A DNA stretch of 64,000 bases from Hirundichthys speculiger (taxonomy: Eukaryota > Chordata > Actinopteri > Beloniformes > Exocoetidae), in the NCBI GenBank assembly GCA_018398805.1, contig JAGFBZ010000906.1, positions 923,501-987,500 on the forward strand. The letters run 5' to 3'. Positions within the stretch are counted from its first letter, which is position 1. Each line of letters begins with the position of its first letter. A program made the translations under genes and the position numbers. This document shows, one piece after another, positions 33,901-45,000 of the stretch. The notes under the pieces are model-generated. The model was not told the DNA's origin and searched no databases. It was given only the letters and a program-made list of their open reading frames with translations.

Positions 33901-36900
33901 CCTATTTAGAGTGGAACATCCTATTAGCAGTATTAGCACTATTTGGTAACTTTCCATATGGGCCGCCTCTCAGCCCAAATGAGATTTGAAGACAGCTTTG
34001 TTTCTGTCTCGCACGTCAACAACACGAAGGCTGTTTACGCCGGCGGATCATTCCTGTGTGAGGTGTGTATACGCCGGTGTTTGTGGTAATGAAGGGTTCA
34101 AGGAAAAAAATAAATAAAAAAAAGTTTGACAGTTTCTGACGTTAGCATAAACACAAGCGCACGCTTAAACAAAATCAGGATGCGTTCGCTGGCTGCACGA
34201 ATGACACACCTTCACGTTCGCAGTAAACACGCGACATAACGGTGTGGAAGAAGTGGCCAGCTCGAGTTCTTCTGTTGAACCAGGCCACATAAGGAAACGC
34301 GGCCCGTGCATGTGATGTTTTTTTAAAACAGTCCCTCTCTTGTGTTGCATCACGTTGGCTTTGCTGCATCGTGAGGGGAGTCGTAATGTTCATTTAGCTA
34401 AAGAGGATTCTGAGGTTATGCCTGGGCCTCTAGAGATGCTGCTGTGATATGTCAAGGACGATGAAACAAGGCCAAAGTCTGATTGTGTGTGTGTTTGTGT
34501 ACACGGCGCTGCGCCAGGGATGCTTAATAAACATAAACGCCCTCTCGCTTATCACCTCAGGTCATCCCACATTGTTCAGTGGTTACAGTTTGGCACCTGC
34601 GTTATGTGGCGTTTAATGCATTCATTGCCGTTGTTACTGATTAGCATTAGCCATTATTTAAAGACAAAGACTCAAAATACACTCTCCTTTAAGCATGTTT
34701 AACATGAATGCGAAATAATAGTATCATTGCATCAACATTATATTTGGTTTTATACAATGAGATAAAATTGTGAGGTTCACTTGCCCAAAGGTTTTTACGC
34801 TCAGCGTGTTGCTCACTCTTACCGTACATATGTTCATGAAGCGTCAAAGTCTTAATGAAACAAAGAAAAGCAGGGTTTCCACACGTCATTGCTGAAAGAG
34901 CAGGATCTGTTTGGTTTTTGATCTGAAATTCTTCAGTTCAGGTGCATCAGTTTGTGGCCGAGCCAAGTCCGGACGCCCCATCCTTTATTTGGAACAAGCC
35001 GTTTGGCACAAGACAACACCGACGCGCCATCTTTACGGGCATCTCTTCCCACTCAGACCTCATTCCTCACTGTAGCTAACAAACCATCCAGCCAATCAAT
35101 ATTTATCTTATATAGTGTGCTGCTTCTCAGTGGCCATAATCGTTTAGCTCAAGTGCTTGCATGAGTGAGAAATAAATTACATTTACAGTGCTATCATTGA
35201 GGGCCTGATGTTTCCCAGGCATTAGCGGATATTTAGAAATGGCCAAACGTAGTAGGACATTACAGAACAAGGCTGAAGGAGATTGATTAGATGAGCAAAC
35301 AACGGCCAAGCAGATGTAGAGAGTAAGTGGAGGTTAATACGGTTGCTGAACTGAGGAGTTACCCACCTAAGTCACTTAAGCTAATAGTGACTCTGAAGTT
35401 TTTTTATTTATTTATCTTTAAATTTCGTTTAAAATAAGTAATGCACAAGTTGTCGAAGTGGCATCAGGCATATTTCCGCTTCCAGTAGTTTTTCAACGAG
35501 GTTTATCACGGCAAATTAAATTTTCTTGATCCTTACGTGATTCAACTCCCTGAAGGACATTTCTGCTTTTTATTTTTTAACGCTTGGTTGAACATGGTAA
35601 ATGAAAAACAACAAGAAGAAGAAAACACTAGCGTGAGTTTCCATTTGCTTCTGTAGAACTTTTCAAATAGACGAAACTGCTTTGAAAACATCTCAAGTCG
35701 GCCGAACATTTTGTTCTTTACTCAAAAATCAACGGTAAAATGTGAAGAAGTGGACGTGTCTACACACGTTCCCTCGTACCCAGTCGTGCCAGTTACTCTT
35801 CTCGTCCATCCTCTTGCCTTCAGAGCCTCTGTTGAATCATACGTGCTACGGTATACCAGGGGCTCTGTGTATTCGAGGTGCAGATTGGTGTCATAATTAT
35901 CTAACACAACGGGGTTGCTGCTCTTATTAGTAATTAGCTCCTACCAAAACTGATTGGTATGGGTTCCTCCACTCATCCCTTTTAATGTTTAAACATTTAC
36001 TTTGTGCTTGAAGGATTTGTTTGTATATATCTTGTGTGTGTGATGAGCGCTTTTCAAGTAATTGGCTCCTAGGGGACAACACTTTCTAACAGTTAAAGAA
36101 TAATTACAGCCCTATGAAATGTTAAACTGCCCCGACTGTCTTTTCGCAGGGGCCTAATTGCATGCAACAAGTAAGGCAGGCTTTTCATTTTGTTCCATCA
36201 CAGGAACGGGCTGAACTCACATGGAAACACACAGAAATTCTGTCGAGTTGTAAATAGCTTCTCATATGGTAATTTCGTAGGACACCAAAGCAGTTTGAAA
36301 GGCGTAGCTCTTACTGGAAGTGAAGCTGCTAGCTTGATTTCTTTTTTTTTATGTTCCAGAAAGGGGAAGCAAGGGTTCGGTGTCTGTGTTTTTATGCTCT
36401 AATGGACTTTTGCATATATTAATTATAAGAGAATCCTTAAAGGGGGAAAAAAAAAGCATAAAAAAAGGACTGGGCTTACAGTGCACTTCTCATCGGGGCA
36501 CGGTTGAAAGGGTTGGTTTATTCCTGCTCATTGTTAATATTAAAATTAACACCCATAAATGTTATACGAGTAGAGTTCATGTTTCTGAACTTGGGGAGCA
36601 TTTTTAGCGGACAAATTAAAGACAGGTTTAATTTGTATTTATTTTCACATGTAAATTTTCAAACAAGACATTTGGATGCGAGTTGGAAAATAGTCGTTTT
36701 CATAAACGTGCCGTATGTGTTATCATACAGTGATCCCTTATCATGAATGACTCTGTGGAGGTGCAGGGGAGCTGGTCGTGTTGTAAACTCGAGCACTGAT
36801 TGGATTCTATGTTGACTGCAACTTTCTAAAAGCTAATTCGTCAGTAAAACAAGGAGCGTGCACATTATTTCTGAACAGTATTCACGGCCTGTTTCAGAAA

Positions 36901-36943
36901 CATTGGACATCAAGACAATGCTATCGTAAACTCCGGACAGTGT
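31000..36943. other. Gene desert segment, no gene seen
   Basis: Contains A/T runs (32282-32300, 33291-33311), a short C run (32822-32834) and GT-rich patches near 33118-33135 and 33250-33270. The 142-codon frame at 32944-33372 runs through low-complexity poly(A) and poly(T) and is not credible. No transposon was recognised until 36945. Confidence 0.55.
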
Positions 36944-36944
36944 A

Positions 36945-37598
36945 CAGTGATCCATTATTTTTCGCGGTTAATGGGGACCGGCGCCCCCCGCGTAAATCAA
37001 AATCCACGAACTGGAGCCGGAGCCCCCCAAGCCTCAATAATGTGTTTAAAATATGTTTAAAAACCATAAAAAAGTAGCGAGGCACTGCAGCGAAACAAGA
37101 CAAAGGCTCAACTGTGGTCTTTCTGTTACCTTCACAGCCTCTGGTCTCTGAACTGTAGTAAACAAACTCCTGGTATTGTGCTATTAGCTCGTAATTAGTG
37201 GCTAACACGCACGCTAACAACAACAAAACAAAAAGTCCAGTTTTCTCTGCATGGAACGAGCACTTTATTCTGGCACTGCAGGAACTTGTAACATCACACA
37301 GGTTGTATTGTTCAACTCCTGTCAGTTAACAGAGAATGTAAATCTTCGTTTTTTTCTGCCGTCCCACGACACACACACCCCATTACCCATAAGGCCACAT
37401 CATTACCCATAAGGCTACCTTCTTAAAGGGGCCAGGCTGGCTCACAACATTTCTTCACTGTGAGAGAACGCGCACAACATCCGCAATGTTTCCGTGACTT
37501 TAAAATTTTTTTTTTAAATTATATTATATATTTCTAAAAAATTCGCGAATAACTAAAACCGCGGAACTTAGACCATGCGAAATGGTAAGGGATCACTG
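36945..37598 (+). mobile_element. 'CAGTGATCC' non-autonomous DNA transposon, copy 2
   Basis: 654-bp copy flanked by TA (36943-36944 and 37599-37600), with termini CAGTGATCCATTATTTTTCG and ...GGGATCACTG. It is the same orientation as the copy at 17383 and closely similar over its length. It retains GGCGCCCCCCGCG where copy 1 has a pure C run, and the tandem CATTACCCATAAGG pair. Confidence 0.85.
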
Positions 37599-37872
37599 TA
37601 CTGCAGATTCACTGGCTAAATAAAAGCTTTCTTTCGTTACAGTTTTCAGAAGAAAAAAAATGAGAGAAAGAGAAGTAGACATTTTGTTTTCTTTTGGCTA
37701 CCATGTTATATAATCAACCTAATAGACAATGGTGTGGTTCTCAGGAGCCCCAGGGGTGCCACGGGCCAATCTGGAGATGATATTTTCACACTTGTATAAA
37801 TTGAAGATTATTCAGATTAGATGTCAGATCATAGCAGCAATGTACATGAACCAAGACACATATTTCCATATA

Positions 37873-38388
37873 CAGTAATCCCTCACACTTCACAGTCTCA
37901 GCAATCGCGGTCTCAGTACATTGCATTTCAAAAATATTGATCCAAAAAAAAAAAATTTAAAAAAAATCCAAACGAAGCGTGCAAGGCTGAAGCGAAACAC
38001 ATCACATCAAGAACGAGTCTCAGGAAGGCAACAAGAGCCTACAACAAGAGATGCCCCATGAACGAATATCGAGGCCTGTGATTGGCTGCTACGATGGGCA
38101 TTACTGTGTGTCTCTATGCTGATTGGCTGACTCGCGTCCCAGCATCTCCCATCTCTTGCTCTCGTGAGACAAAGGTTTAGTGACGTTTTAAAGTCAAAAT
38201 GGATCCCAAAGGACGCCGCCCATCGCAAGTGCCTCTGGAGAACCGAAACGCCGTCGCAAAATGATAACAATTGCCAAAAAAGTGGAACTTCTGGATAAGT
38301 TGAGGGGGTACTCCACATCACAGGTTTTAACCATTTGCAGGGGGGGGGTCAGAGCCCTCATTTAACCGCGAAGTGTGAGGGATTACTA
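37873..38388 (+). mobile_element. Decayed Tigger/pogo-like transposon with transposase remnant
   Basis: The left end CAGTAATCCCTCACACTTC pairs with the right end, which reads GAAGTGTGAGGGATTACT inverted, with TA on both sides (37871-37872 and 38389-38390); the last base of the right end is mutated. Inside, from the ATG at 38199, a frame begins MDPKGRRPSQVPLE. It is then broken by a frameshift into KMITIAKKVELLDKL, which looks like the start of the pogo/Tigger (CENP-B-like) helix-turn-helix. The rest of the transposase is absent. A short G run (38340-38348) lies near the breakpoint. Confidence 0.8.
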
Positions 38389-38390
38389 TA

Positions 38391-40397
38391 TTGTACGACT
38401 GTAGCATACCATATGAACAGACGAAGCATACCTTTAACTTTGCATTCTCACTGTACGTTGGACAGAAACTGGAGTGACCCAAATTATTTTTGCCCAACAT
38501 GTTTTCACCAAGCTTGATTTTTTTTTTTTTCCCCTCCTGCGCACTGCTATAACTCCACATGGTAATTGTTTACTGTAATGTTTGGTATGCATTTGTTTTC
38601 CTTGCTGTGTGCCGGAATAACGTGTTTTATTGATTCTGATCTGGTGGGTTTCCTCCTAAATGCGCCGCTGATTTAAGAGGAGTGAATGAGCGCAGCGGTC
38701 TGCGTTCTTCACATTCTTCCCCGAAATTCAGTCCAGTCTCGTCCCTTTCTGGGGAGCTCATGCAGATCTCGCTAGATACAAATGAAAGGATTTGAGTCAG
38801 TGTGGGACTCTTCCTGCACGGCGCACATCATGAATCATCTCCCTCGCTTTTAAAGGTGTCCCACTGTTCGCTGCCGAGGCTGTTGCATCCTTACAGGTGT
38901 CCGTCAACTCCAAGATACTAAAAAAAAAAACTCAGCGTGACTAAAGATTTCCCTTTTCCTCTCCCCAGGTACACTGGGATCAGTTTGGCAGCGCTGGCAT
39001 GCACTGCACCCAACGGGCCTTCGTAAATAAAATGTTATTACACGCCTGGATGTTTCGTGCCCTGCGTGAACATAGAGCTCGCTGGTGCCATACTTCCACG
39101 AGATCACACGCAGATGTTAATCAGAGATTAACACACAGTCAACACAGGGCTCAATCAGCTTCTCAATTGCCATGCTTCCTAACGCAGTGATTATAAGAGG
39201 AGCCCGCCATGCAGAACTCTCCTGTAGCTTTTTATTCAAGGATCATAGGTGCTGATAATTACAGTCTTAATTGGAGGATGATGCAGATCTGTGTCGTAGT
39301 GGTGCAGGTACGGCGTTTCATTTTCTCCTCTTCTATTATTTTCTTCTCTCTTTTTAATTACAAAAGGAAGACAGATGAGCTGTTCACTCCATCTGAGAGC
39401 TGGAGTCAAAAGAAATAATCAGATCAAAACCTTCATCTGTACCAGTCTGATGGTCCCAGTGCCTAGATCCCCCACTTGATTCTCCAGTAAGACTGGAATG
39501 TGGATAGTATTACATGTTTTCACGCCTCTTTCACCGAGCGCGTTGCCATGGTGTGCTTCTGACATGACATCCAGATGTGGGCTGCACGGGCCTTCAAATC
39601 TCTGTCGGCTTTTCTGGAGTTTGCTGCTACTTTTTTTTTTTTTTTCCAGCTGAAACCGAGACAAGAGATGAAAGGCACGCCGACCCGGACTGCTCTGTTG
39701 CTTTCGAGATGATATGCTTTAATACATAGGCGTATGGTGTCAGTGTTTAAACTAACTTAATTATGCGGGTTTGTAACCCAGTGTATATTTGGGAATTCCA
39801 TGGTTGCTGTGATGAATTTAGGAGATAGTGTTTAGTGCCTGCTAGACTGAGCCCTGTGATCCAGAAGGGGAAGAAACACAGCCCATGGCTAAACAAATCC
39901 TTCTTTGTTTTGGGGTGTGCTGACTGATCTCCATTGAGAGGAGGGGATGGGTAAACACTGCTAGCTCTATAGAGCTACACATTGTAAACACACAGCGCTC
40001 ATTAACTATAATGAGATGTTATGAGGAACCCTTGAGCTCATTGTGTGGCTTCTACAGAAGAACCTGCCTGCTATTGTTGTTGTTGTTGTTTATGCAAAGC
40101 AAAGCATGGCTTTGGGTAGAAAAAAAATACAGGATTTCTTCACAGTTGTCACGTACTAATCATCAGCGCCAAGGTGGATGGTTTAGAAACACATTTCAGA
40201 GGCCTCCCGTTGGCCTGAGCTTTTAGTGTAGTGTATGTTGTTTTTCTGCCTGTCTAGATGCTTATATATTTTACCATGTGTTTCTAGAGCTCGGACCAGC
40301 CCTTAGTGTGGTCTGAAAACTCAGAGTTGTGACTGAGAGCATCTCCTACTCTGTAAAAGCTAAGGTTTTGATGAAAACAATACCAAACCAATGCTGG
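38391..40397. other. Gene desert segment, no gene seen
   Basis: Two kilobases of non-coding sequence between the Tigger remnant and the hAT element. It contains T runs (38519-38530, 39631-39645) and a short (GTT)n at about 40074-40089. No credible frame or RNA gene. Confidence 0.55.
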
Positions 40398-40621
40398 GTC
40401 ACCACTAAGATTGGGAATCGAGAACCGGTTCCTGTAGAGAACTGGTTCCATGTGTTTCAATTTCATGGCATTGTTTGGCAGTTTATCTAATGATTCTCTT
40501 ATCGATTCCAACAGGCACGAATCTCACGTAATTTGCACACGTTACGCACAGTCAATTCCAGAAAGCACTTACATGATTAAGTTACGTCGGTTTAGCACGC
40601 GCATTGGAGTTGTAAACAACA

Positions 40622-40960
40622 ATGGCGCCCACCAGGTTCAAACGCTCCAAAGTTTGGCTTCACTTCACAAAGAAAGATGGCAACAAGGCAACTAGCAGTC
40701 ATTGTAAAGTGGAGATAACAGCGTCGGGAGGGAACACGACTAACATGCAGAAACATTTGAACACACAACATGTGATAACGAGTGTCGTGTTATTGACGCG
40801 CTTCGGACTGATGGATCTCAACCCAGCAGCAGTAGCTAAGCTAAGATCACCTCTGGTAACTCTGGTAAGTAGCTATCCCACTGCCTATGTGCTTCTTTGT
40901 AAAACACGCTATAACATTAGCGCTATGCTATTAAACGAATGCCTTCTGCATTACATTTAG
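40622..40960 (+). pseudogene. hAT transposase remnant (BED zinc finger only)
   Basis: 112-codon frame. The first 50 or so residues match a BED finger (SKVWLHF, then one Cys-rich region, then GGNTTNMQKHLNTQH). The expected CxxC is incomplete because one cysteine is replaced by Ser. After this the frame becomes unrelated sequence and stops. It lies inside the hAT element, so it is a relic of a mobile-element protein and not a host gene. Confidence 0.7.
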
Positions 40961-41149
40961 AAGATGACTGTGATGAGAGAGAGAGTCTGGCTGGTTCAGA
41001 GGCTGGCAGCACTCGCTCCTGCTCACTACCTACCTCCAGAAAGATCTCGTATCCTTCCTGAAAAAGCAGACATACTTATTTTTCTGCAAAAAAATAGTTA
41101 ATTCTTCATAGTATTTGCAGATTTGGACTATGCACGGTTCCCTTGTATT

Positions 41150-41275
41150 CCATCCATCCATTATCTAGACCCGTTCCATCCTCTGAAGGGTCACGGAGCC
41201 TGGAGCCTATCCCAGCCGTCTACGGGGGAAAGGCAGGGGTACATCCTGGACAGGTCGCCAGTCCATCGCAGGGCC
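41150..41275. mobile_element. Short fish RTE/Expander-like repeat nested in the hAT element
   Basis: Begins with CCATCCATCCATTATC and contains GGAGCCTATCCCAGCC and GGACAGGTCGCCAGTCCATC, words of a very common teleost interspersed repeat, probably the 3' part of an RTE/Expander-type LINE. It is flanked by a perfect 10-bp duplication CCCTTGTATT (41140-41149 and 41276-41285), so it inserted after the hAT element. The family name is from memory. Confidence 0.7.
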
Positions 41276-41686
41276 CCCTTGTATTTGATAGTATTTATCT
41301 TTCTTAATTATTTTTTTTTTGAGTGCTTAGTGAGCTCATATATCCTTTTAAAAGGGAGATTTTTTTTCATTTCTATTAGGAAAAATCTGTTAGTAAAATC
41401 TTACACATTCTTGTGTATTTGCACAGTTACATATTACAACAGTTAACACGTTATCCAGGCTTTGGGCCTCTTTTGACCTCGCTGTTGAGTTTGTAAGGTC
41501 GTGACTTCTAAGTAAATAAAAATTGATGCTAATTAAACTGTTTGTTCTCCTTTTTCCCCAAATTAGAATCGATAAGAGAATCGATAAAGAATCGAATCGT
41601 TAAACAGTATCGATAATGGAATCGGAATCAGAAAAATCTTATCAATTCCCATCCCTAGTCACCACTTCCTTTCTTTGGGTTTGATC

Positions 41687-42047
41687 TAGAGGTGGGCGGA
41701 TCAATCCAAATATCAATGATATCGATACCAATGCTGGTATTGATATCGAATGATTCTCGTGTAAAAAGATCAAGCTTTTTTTTTCTCTCCCACAACACTA
41801 AGAATTCATTGAAGTCTGTATCTGACACAGCAGTGTCGACCAAACAAGCATGCAGGTAGACTCAGTCTGGCCCCTCCCCCCAGGCCCTTCCACTTAGAAA
41901 AAAACATTAAGAACAGAACAATTCAACTCATGATAGATTAAGCTTAATATGAAAAAGTATCGGTATTGATATCGGTATCGGCGATGCTGGCCCTGTATTT
42001 ACTTGGTATCCGATCAATACCAAAATTCCCAGTATCACCCTGCTCTA
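41687..42047. mobile_element. hAT-like non-autonomous element, 29 bp after the first
   Basis: The left end TAGAGGTGGGCGGATC pairs with the right end, which reads TAGAGCAGGGTGATAC on the complement. Subterminal TATCGATACC/GGTATTGATC words are inverted. A clean 8-bp target duplication is not seen. No transposase frame. Confidence 0.6.
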
Positions 42048-45000
42048 GTTTCACCAACAGTGGCATTGCAACCGGATCGGCCCACTAATCCACTCTCTTA
42101 AAAACTGAAGATGTACTTTGCTCTGTGGATGTGTGCTTCCAGCGCTAACACACTACCTTCACGTGTCATTTACGGCAGAAACCAGGCCGCCGTCGCCGTG
42201 GAGCGCCGCTCGGCATTTCGAGCCTAATTACAAACATGCCAGCGGATGCTGGCGAAGTAACGGGGAGGGTTGGAGTCTAACATGCATGGCGAGCATCTCC
42301 TCTGTGACGGCGATGAGTGGCTTCACCTTGGCTGTTAATTGCCCCCCACTCGGGTCCCTGGTTTCCACTTGCTGGATCCTCTCCTTCCCTTTTCTTCCCT
42401 TTTTTTGTCTCCCCGCTGATTGGGAAGGATCTGATTCGGCTGACAGTTGGCTGAGATTTCTCAGCCACATGCAGCCTGACACTCCTAATTAGATGCTCCT
42501 ATATGGCGGTTTACATTAGAGAAACATTTGTGCAGGCCATGGGAGCTGCCAGCTTTTGTTTGGAGAGCTTCTTACATACGCACACACACATGCTCGAACG
42601 CACACACACACACATAAATCTTGCTGGGGAAACAGGCGAGTTTGCTCATTTGTGCTTTTGCTTCCAGACTTTGTGTGTTGTGTGTCTGTCTGAACCACAG
42701 CATGGATTTCGATAACTAGAGATAATGAATTTTAAATCCTATCCCAGATATGGCACATTGGTAAGAAACCCCCTTAAAGTTAATTTGCTTCTTGAAAAGT
42801 CATTAACATATTCCTAGTTATTGGCAAGAGTGCTGCAGAGAAGCTTCACTTGCTGTTTTCGTTCCATGCCTACACTTCGCCAGCAGCAGAGTATGGATTC
42901 ACGGCTACTGTTTGCCCTTTTTTTTTTTCCCGCTTGCTTCAGAGATGCTAACTTGATAAGCGTCCCGTGATGATGTGCTTAACACCAATGCTGACATATT
43001 TTCCATCAAGCCTACCTTTTTTAATTTTCTGGATAAAAGCCGCCCCTTTCACACCCGGCGCCGGTTATCGGCTTCCCAATCGCCGGCCCTTTCAGAGCTC
43101 ACAAACCAGGTTTCAAATGGCCTGTTCAGTCTGTGACAAGATGTAGCTCATTTCACTCACAGACCCACAGCAAGGTCACCAATCTTTTAAAATCATTCTC
43201 TTGGCGGAAGAAAGAGAGGAGGGGATGGGGAGGGAGCCGGAGAACAAGGCCTTGTCCTCTGCCTGGAGGTCACTCCAAAAGCCAGTCATCATATTCAGCT
43301 TGATAAGGGAACCGGAGAGATAAGTGTCTCCGTGAACGCGTAGATGCACGTGTGTACGTGTCGCACTCGTACATGTATGTATGTGTAAACATGACTGTTT
43401 TTGTCACATGTTTTTACTTTAGTCAACAATCCTATATGTCCATAAGCGTTCCACTGCGCTTGTAAGCTTTTGTGGACCTGAAGGAGAGGTGCTATATTAT
43501 TACCATATCCCCACCGGTGGCTATTCTGGGACATTTTTTCATAATAGGAGGGCCTTTGTGTCTTTGCCTGTCCTCTTGTGTGGCTGCTAGGCTTGTCAGC
43601 CTGATAGTTTAATCAGCCAACCTGTCATAACCGGTGCTGGAGTGGGACTTTGCCCCGTAAATGCAGATTTATATCTAAGTTACATCATTGAATTACATTT
43701 TCTGTCTAAATGGCAGAGAAGCTGGTTAAGAGATGTAATAAAGCTAATCTACATACAGCCCTGGGTGGATAATCACATCTAATAAGTGGGACTCACGCCC
43801 CTATTAGTGGGGAAAATACGGGGGGGGGGAGGACTGAGGACAATTCAAGGAGTCAGCTGTGCTCGCTAATTATCTGATGCACGTGCGTGTGTTTGTGCGA
43901 GTGTTGTTGTGACATATGAGTGCGTGGATTTAGATTCCAGTGCTTGTGCAGCAGGTTTTCCTGCCTGCAGATGCATCCTGCCCTTGTCAAGGTGTTTTTG
44001 ATCAGTGTCCCCTTTGTTTATTGAAAGCTGCCTGATGTTTCATGCATCTCATGTGGAAGTTGCATCCAACTGATTTTTTTTTTTCCTCTTACATGCTTCA
44101 GCCCTACATTTGATAACAGCAGTCAGGTCATTCAGTAGACACATTGAGCGTGGCGCTCTCTGCCAGTCTTAGAGCCTCAGCTTCCTTTGCTTTTACGCGA
44201 CACACTGACAGGAGTGAGAGACGAGGGAGGAAAGAAAGTCTTTCAGTTTGAGGCTTCAGGGTTTGTATCCAAACCCTCTGTGGTTTAGCTAAATTATAAG
44301 CGTACATGCCTAATAACTAGTCTACCCAGGGCCTGCCAGAGGCTGCATCCCAAAAATAAGCCCTGACACATTTGAAAGAATGCCATCTGCTTTGGATGAA
44401 GGCAGAGCCCGATCCCAGCATCTTCTCCATGTGTGGGTGGAGGCCCTGAGGTGACAAACTAAACACCTCACCTCCTTAATCTGGCTGTTCCTCTGACCCC
44501 CCCCCCCCAGCATTACCCTGTGCCATGGCCCTCTGGGCACCATTACTTAAAAACCAAGGTCTTGAGTCAGACCGGACCCTGTAGCCATGTGTCCGCTTTG
44601 CCTCACATCAAAGGAGCGATTAGGGATAAATAATCAGGAGTGAATCGCCGGAGCAAACCGTCACACGTTTTTGTTCAGAACTATGGAGGGGAATGAGCAA
44701 GTACCACAGGTCTGAGGGTGAGGCGGGGACGCTCCCCTAGGTGGAGCTGCTGAGAGCAGACGTTTCTCTGCTGCCTCCTCTCTCCTCACCTGACTGCAGC
44801 TCACTCAGCAATTAATACATCACTGCAGGTGATGTCTTTTTCTTTTAATCTCAACAAATATGTTTAACAAAGTCATAAAATAATTTTTAATCTTTTTTAA
44901 TCTCTCAAAATGAAAAGTAAAGATAACAGGAACACACCTGTATTCAACCTTTTCTGTAGATATATATTTTTTTCCCTCCTCCACATGTGATATTTCACAT

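Larger units (their letters stand above)
40406..41657 (+). mobile_element. hAT element with 8-bp target duplication and BED-finger remnant
   Basis: 1252-bp element bounded by identical GTCACCAC direct repeats (40398-40405 and 41658-41665), the 8-bp duplication expected for hAT. The ends TAAGATTGGGAATCGAGAAC and, inverted, TAGGGATGGGAATTGATAAG are imperfect terminal inverted repeats. From ATG at 40622, a frame reads MAPTRFKRSKVWLHFTKK with GGNTTNMQKHLNTQH further on, a BED-type zinc finger start. The first expected cysteine appears as Ser (ATSSHC), and no downstream transposase survives. A 126-bp repeat interrupts it at 41150-41275. Confidence 0.88.

Noticed and set aside
36921..37226. 101-codon minus-strand frame
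   Set aside because: It lies inside the 'CAGTGATCC' transposon copy and the same frame is disrupted in the other copies, so it is not a protein.
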